Below, piece after piece: positions 60,795-64,000 of a stretch of 64,000 nt of DNA. Made by a program: the position numbers and the translations under genes. The DNA comes from Brassica napus (Eukaryota; Streptophyta; Magnoliopsida; Brassicales; Brassicaceae): NCBI RefSeq assembly GCF_020379485.1, contig NW_026016875.1:1-64000 (forward strand), written 5' to 3'. The notes beneath the pieces were generated by a model. That model ran no database searches and had not been told where the DNA came from. It saw only the letters and a program-made list of their open reading frames with translations. Every line of letters begins with the position of its first letter. Positions within the stretch are counted from its first letter, which is position 1.

Positions 60795-61170
60795 TTTTAT
60801 TTTTTAATTTTTTTTAGCCTAAAACGAGTTTAAACTTGGAAACCTCATAACTTTTGAACCGTGAGGAACTACGTCGCCCATAGCACCATTTCGGAAAGCC
60901 CCAGAAACCATAATGGGCGGTGAATAGGGGGCGCAATTTTTCGGGCTCAAATTCAGCCGTTTTGACCCTCAAACGGGCTGCGGAAAGTTATGGCACGTAA
61001 AAAAGATCGAAAGCGGATTCTCAAGGTGTTTTTGATGCTTTCTTAACGCCGTTAACCTCGATGCACTTTTTCGCTCGAAACAAAACGGCAAGAAAATCAT
61101 GTGGGCCCCACGGCCTTACACTTGGATTGGCCGGGAAAAGGATATATAGAAACGAGAGTGATGTACTGAC

Positions 61171-61290
61171 GGGTGCGATCATACCAGCACTAATGCACCG
61201 GATCCCATCAGAACTCCGCAGTTAAGCGTGCTTGGGCGAGAGTAGTACTAGGATGGGTGACCTCCCGGGAAGTCCTCGTGTTGCACCCCT
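61171..61290 (+). rRNA. 5S: 5S rRNA copy 124
   Basis: 120 nt; 9-T tail; 497-bp unit. Confidence 0.97.
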
Positions 61291-61667
61291 TTTTATTTTT
61301 TAATTTTTTTTTAGCCTAAAACGAGTTTAAACTTGGAAACCTCATAACTTTTGAACCGTGAGGAACTACGTCGCCCATAGCACCATTTCGGAAAGCCCCA
61401 GAAACCATAATGGGCGGTGAATAGGGGGCGCAATTTTTCGGGCTCAAATTCAGCCGTTTTGACCCTCAAACGGGCTGCGGAAAGTTATGGCACGTAAAAA
61501 AGATCGAAAGCGGATTCTCAAGGTGTTTTTGATGCTTTCTTAACGCCGTTAACCTCGATGCACTTTTTCGCTCGAAACAAAACGGCAAGAAAATCATGTG
61601 GGCCCCACGGCCTTACACTTGGATTGGCCGGGAAAAGGATATATAGAAACGAGAGTGATGTACTGAC

Positions 61668-61787
61668 GGGTGCGATCATACCAGCACTAATGCACCGGAT
61701 CCCATCAGAACTCCGCAGTTAAGCGTGCTTGGGCGAGAGTAGTACTAGGATGGGTGACCTCCCGGGAAGTCCTCGTGTTGCACCCCT
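61668..61787 (+). rRNA. 5S: 5S rRNA copy 125
   Basis: 120 nt; 9-T tail; 497-bp unit. Confidence 0.97.
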
Positions 61788-62164
61788 TTTTATTTTTTAA
61801 TTTTTTTTTAGCCTAAAACGAGTTTAAACTTGGAAACCTCATAACTTTTGAACCGTGAGGAACTACGTCGCCCATAGCACCATTTCGGAAAGCCCCAGAA
61901 ACCATAATGGGCGGTGAATAGGGGGCGCAATTTTTCGGGCTCAAATTCAGCCGTTTTGACCCTCAAACGGGCTGCGGAAAGTTATGGCACGTAAAAAAGA
62001 TCGAAAGCGGATTCTCAAGGTGTTTTTGATGCTTTCTTAACGCCGTTAACCTCGATGCACTTTTTCGCTCGAAACAAAACGGCAAGAAAATCATGTGGGC
62101 CCCACGGCCTTACACTTGGATTGGCCGGGAAAAGGATATATAGAAACGAGAGTGATGTACTGAC

Positions 62165-62284
62165 GGGTGCGATCATACCAGCACTAATGCACCGGATCCC
62201 ATCAGAACTCCGCAGTTAAGCGTGCTTGGGCGAGAGTAGTACTAGGATGGGTGACCTCCCGGGAAGTCCTCGTGTTGCACCCCT
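62165..62284 (+). rRNA. 5S: 5S rRNA copy 126
   Basis: 120 nt; the middle T run is short (T5-A-T5-AA-T9), as in copy 11; 496-bp unit. Confidence 0.97.
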
Positions 62285-62660
62285 TTTTATTTTTAATTTT
62301 TTTTTAGCCTAAAACGAGTTTAAACTTGGAAACCTCATAACTTTTGAACCGTGAGGAACTACGTCGCCCATAGCACCATTTCGGAAAGCCCCAGAAACCA
62401 TAATGGGCGGTGAATAGGGGGCGCAATTTTTCGGGCTCAAATTCAGCCGTTTTGACCCTCAAACGGGCTGCGGAAAGTTATGGCACGTAAAAAAGATCGA
62501 AAGCGGATTCTCAAGGTGTTTTTGATGCTTTCTTAACGCCGTTAACCTCGATGCACTTTTTCGCTCGAAACAAAACGGCAAGAAAATCATGTGGGCCCCA
62601 CGGCCTTACACTTGGATTGGCCGGGAAAAGGATATATAGAAACGAGAGTGATGTACTGAC

Positions 62661-62780
62661 GGGTGCGATCATACCAGCACTAATGCACCGGATCCCATCA
62701 GAACTCCGCAGTTAAGCGTGCTTGGGCGAGAGTAGTACTAGGATGGGTGACCTCCCGGGAAGTCCTCGTGTTGCACCCCT
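62661..62780 (+). rRNA. 5S: 5S rRNA copy 127
   Basis: 120 nt; the first two T runs are fused (T11-AA-T9, no A between); 496-bp unit. Confidence 0.97.
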
Positions 62781-63156
62781 TTTTTTTTTTAATTTTTTTT
62801 TAGCCTAAAACGAGTTTAAACTTGGAAACCTCATAACTTTTGAACCGTGAGGAACTACGTCGCCCATAGCACCATTTCGGAAAGCCCCAGAAACCATAAT
62901 GGGCGGTGAATAGGGGGCGCAATTTTTCGGGCTCAAATTCAGCCGTTTTGACCCTCAAACGGGCTGCGGAAAGTTATGGCACGTAAAAAAGATCGAAAGC
63001 GGATTCTCAAGGTGTTTTTGATGCTTTCTTAACGCCGTTAACCTCGATGCACTTTTTCGCTCGAAACAAAACGGCAAGAAAATCATGTGGGCCCCACGGC
63101 CTTACACTTGGATTGGCCGGGAAAAGGATATATAGAAACGAGAGTGATGTACTGAC

Positions 63157-63276
63157 GGGTGCGATCATACCAGCACTAATGCACCGGATCCCATCAGAAC
63201 TCCGCAGTTAAGCGTGCTTGGGCGAGAGTAGTACTAGGATGGGTGACCTCCCGGGAAGTCCTCGTGTTGCACCCCT
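63157..63276 (+). rRNA. 5S: 5S rRNA copy 128
   Basis: 120 nt; tail T5-A-T6-A-T8; the spacer lacks one T (CGAGTTAAAC near 63307); 494-bp unit. Confidence 0.97.
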
Positions 63277-63650
63277 TTTTATTTTTTATTTTTTTTAGCC
63301 TAAAACGAGTTAAACTTGGAAACCTCATAACTTTTGAACCGTGAGGAACTACGTCGCCCATAGCACCATTTCGGAAAGCCCCAGAAACCATAATGGGCGG
63401 TGAATAGGGGGCGCAATTTTTCGGGCTCAAATTCAGCCGTTTTGACCCTCAAACGGGCTGCGGAAAGTTATGGCACGTAAAAAAGATCGAAAGCGGATTC
63501 TCAAGGTGTTTTTGATGCTTTCTTAACGCCGTTAACCTCGATGCACTTTTTCGCTCGAAACAAAACGGCAAGAAAATCATGTGGGCCCCACGGCCTTACA
63601 CTTGGATTGGCCGGGAAAAGGATATATAGAAACGAGAGTGATGTACTGAC

Positions 63651-63772
63651 GGGTGCGATCATACCAGCACTAATGCACCGGATCCCATCAGAACTCCGCA
63701 GTTAAGCGTGCTTGGGCGAGAGAGTAGTACTAGGATGGGTGACCTCCCGGGAAGTCCTCGTGTTGCACCCCT
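63651..63772 (+). rRNA. 5S: 5S rRNA copy 129 with AG insertion (122 nt)
   Basis: An extra AG turns GCGAGAGTAG into GCGAGAGAGTAG at about 63716-63727. This lies inside the intermediate element of the internal promoter. It shifts the A-to-C-box spacing by two bases, so the copy may be impaired. It could also be a dinucleotide slippage or consensus error. The tail is short (T5-A-T9). Confidence 0.93.
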
Positions 63773-64000
63773 TTTTATTTTTTTTTAGCCTAAAACGAGT
63801 TTAAACTTGGAAACCTCATAACTTTTGAACCGTGAGGAACTACGTCGCCCATAGCACCATTTCGGAAAGCCCCAGAAACCATAATGGGCGGTGAATAGGG
63901 GGCGCAATTTTTCGGGCTCAAATTCAGCCGTTTTGACCCTCAAACGGGCTGCGGAAAGTTATGGCACGTAAAAAAGATCGAAAGCGGATTCTCAAGGTGT
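63773..64000 (+). other. Truncated final spacer
   Basis: The window ends in the spacer of copy 129, in CTCAAGGTGT, which corresponds to about base 14829 of the reference unit. Apart from the shortened T tract it reads as consensus. Confidence 0.92.

Larger units (their letters stand above)
1..64000 (+). repeat. 5S rDNA tandem array, 129 head-to-tail units of about 497 bp
   Basis: The whole window is one tandem repeat. I located the gene start (GGGTGCGATC) 129 times, always on the + strand, with start-to-start distances of 492-498 bp; 497 is by far the commonest and 496 next. The mean from the first to the last start is about 496.5 bp. A consensus unit is a 120-bp gene plus a 377-bp spacer. 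No inversion, foreign insertion, partial unit or 35S rDNA segment interrupts it. Every interval between the listed genes is the same spacer, described once for the unit at 14474. This is the usual separate (S-type) organisation of plant nuclear 5S genes. Near-identity across 64 kb implies strong recent homogenisation, though assembly effects cannot be excluded by eye. Confidence 0.98.

Noticed and set aside
63194..63430. Minus-strand open frame at 63194-63430
   Set aside because: It runs antisense through a 5S gene and is opened by the altered T tract of copy 128.
1..64000. CRISPR array
   Set aside because: Repeats are 497 bp with invariant spacers, and the conserved part is a complete eukaryotic 5S rRNA gene. 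There are no short repeats with unique spacers.
1..64000. Cassandra-type retroelement carrying 5S sequences in its LTRs
   Set aside because: No LTR ends, primer binding site, polypurine tract or target duplications are visible. Units are simple tandem 5S repeats with standard promoters and terminators.
1..64000. Linkage to 35S rDNA, spliced leader RNA or histone genes
   Set aside because: The 377-bp spacer holds none of these sequences.
1..64000. Higher-order repeat built from several unit types
   Set aside because: T-run variants occur irregularly (for example copies 15 and 21, then 55, 64, 72, 75), with no repeating multi-unit period.
1..64000. Assignment to a named species or family from the spacer
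   Set aside because: The spacer is not one I can recall with certainty. A database search of the 377-bp spacer would decide.

Overview
The window is one uninterrupted nuclear 5S ribosomal DNA array from a plant. From base 1 to base 64000 it is a head-to-tail series of 129 5S rRNA genes, all on the + strand. Each 120-nt gene is followed by a non-transcribed spacer of about 377 bp, giving a basic unit of 497 bp. No protein-coding gene, other RNA gene or mobile element interrupts it. The 5S sequence is the canonical land-plant type: the GGGTGCGATC start, the BamHI site at +30, the internal A box / IE / C box promoter, and the TTGCACCCCT end. The genes have a TATATA box at -28 and a C at -1, as described for angiosperm 5S genes. 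They are not linked to 35S rDNA units (separate, or S-type, arrangement). The spacer is too lineage-specific for me to name a family or species by eye.

Layout: (1) bases 1 to about 6000 (copies 1-12) have many one- or two-base differences from the consensus, mostly in homopolymer runs, and unit lengths of 492-496 bp. Copy 1 is the most altered, with a disrupted TATA box, indels in the gene and two spacer blocks that differ by more than run length. (2) From about 6 to 13.5 kb (copies 13-27) differences become rare and lie almost only in the T-rich terminator. (3) From 13480 to 26898 (copies 28-54) there are 27 consecutive units of exactly 497 bp that read as identical. (4) From 26899 to about 62.6 kb (copies 55-126) the only variation I see is the length of the terminator T runs (last run 9 T or 8 T, plus one shortened middle run in copy 126). 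The 8-T form rises from rare to about half the units. (5) The last units (copies 127-129) again gain small indels, including an AG insertion inside gene 129. The window ends in the spacer after copy 129.

Each unit is an independent RNA polymerase III transcription unit: an upstream TATA-like element, an internal control region bound by TFIIIA/TFIIIC, and a multi-run oligo-T terminator. The array's biology is gene dosage and concerted evolution, not cooperation between different genes. Scattered single-base run-length errors at both ends with a clean middle suggest that the window is most or all of one assembled contig whose ends are less well polished. I found no undescribed protein or RNA system. 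The points worth a second look are the variant gradient, conserved inverted repeats in the spacer, and a short upstream copy of part of the internal promoter.
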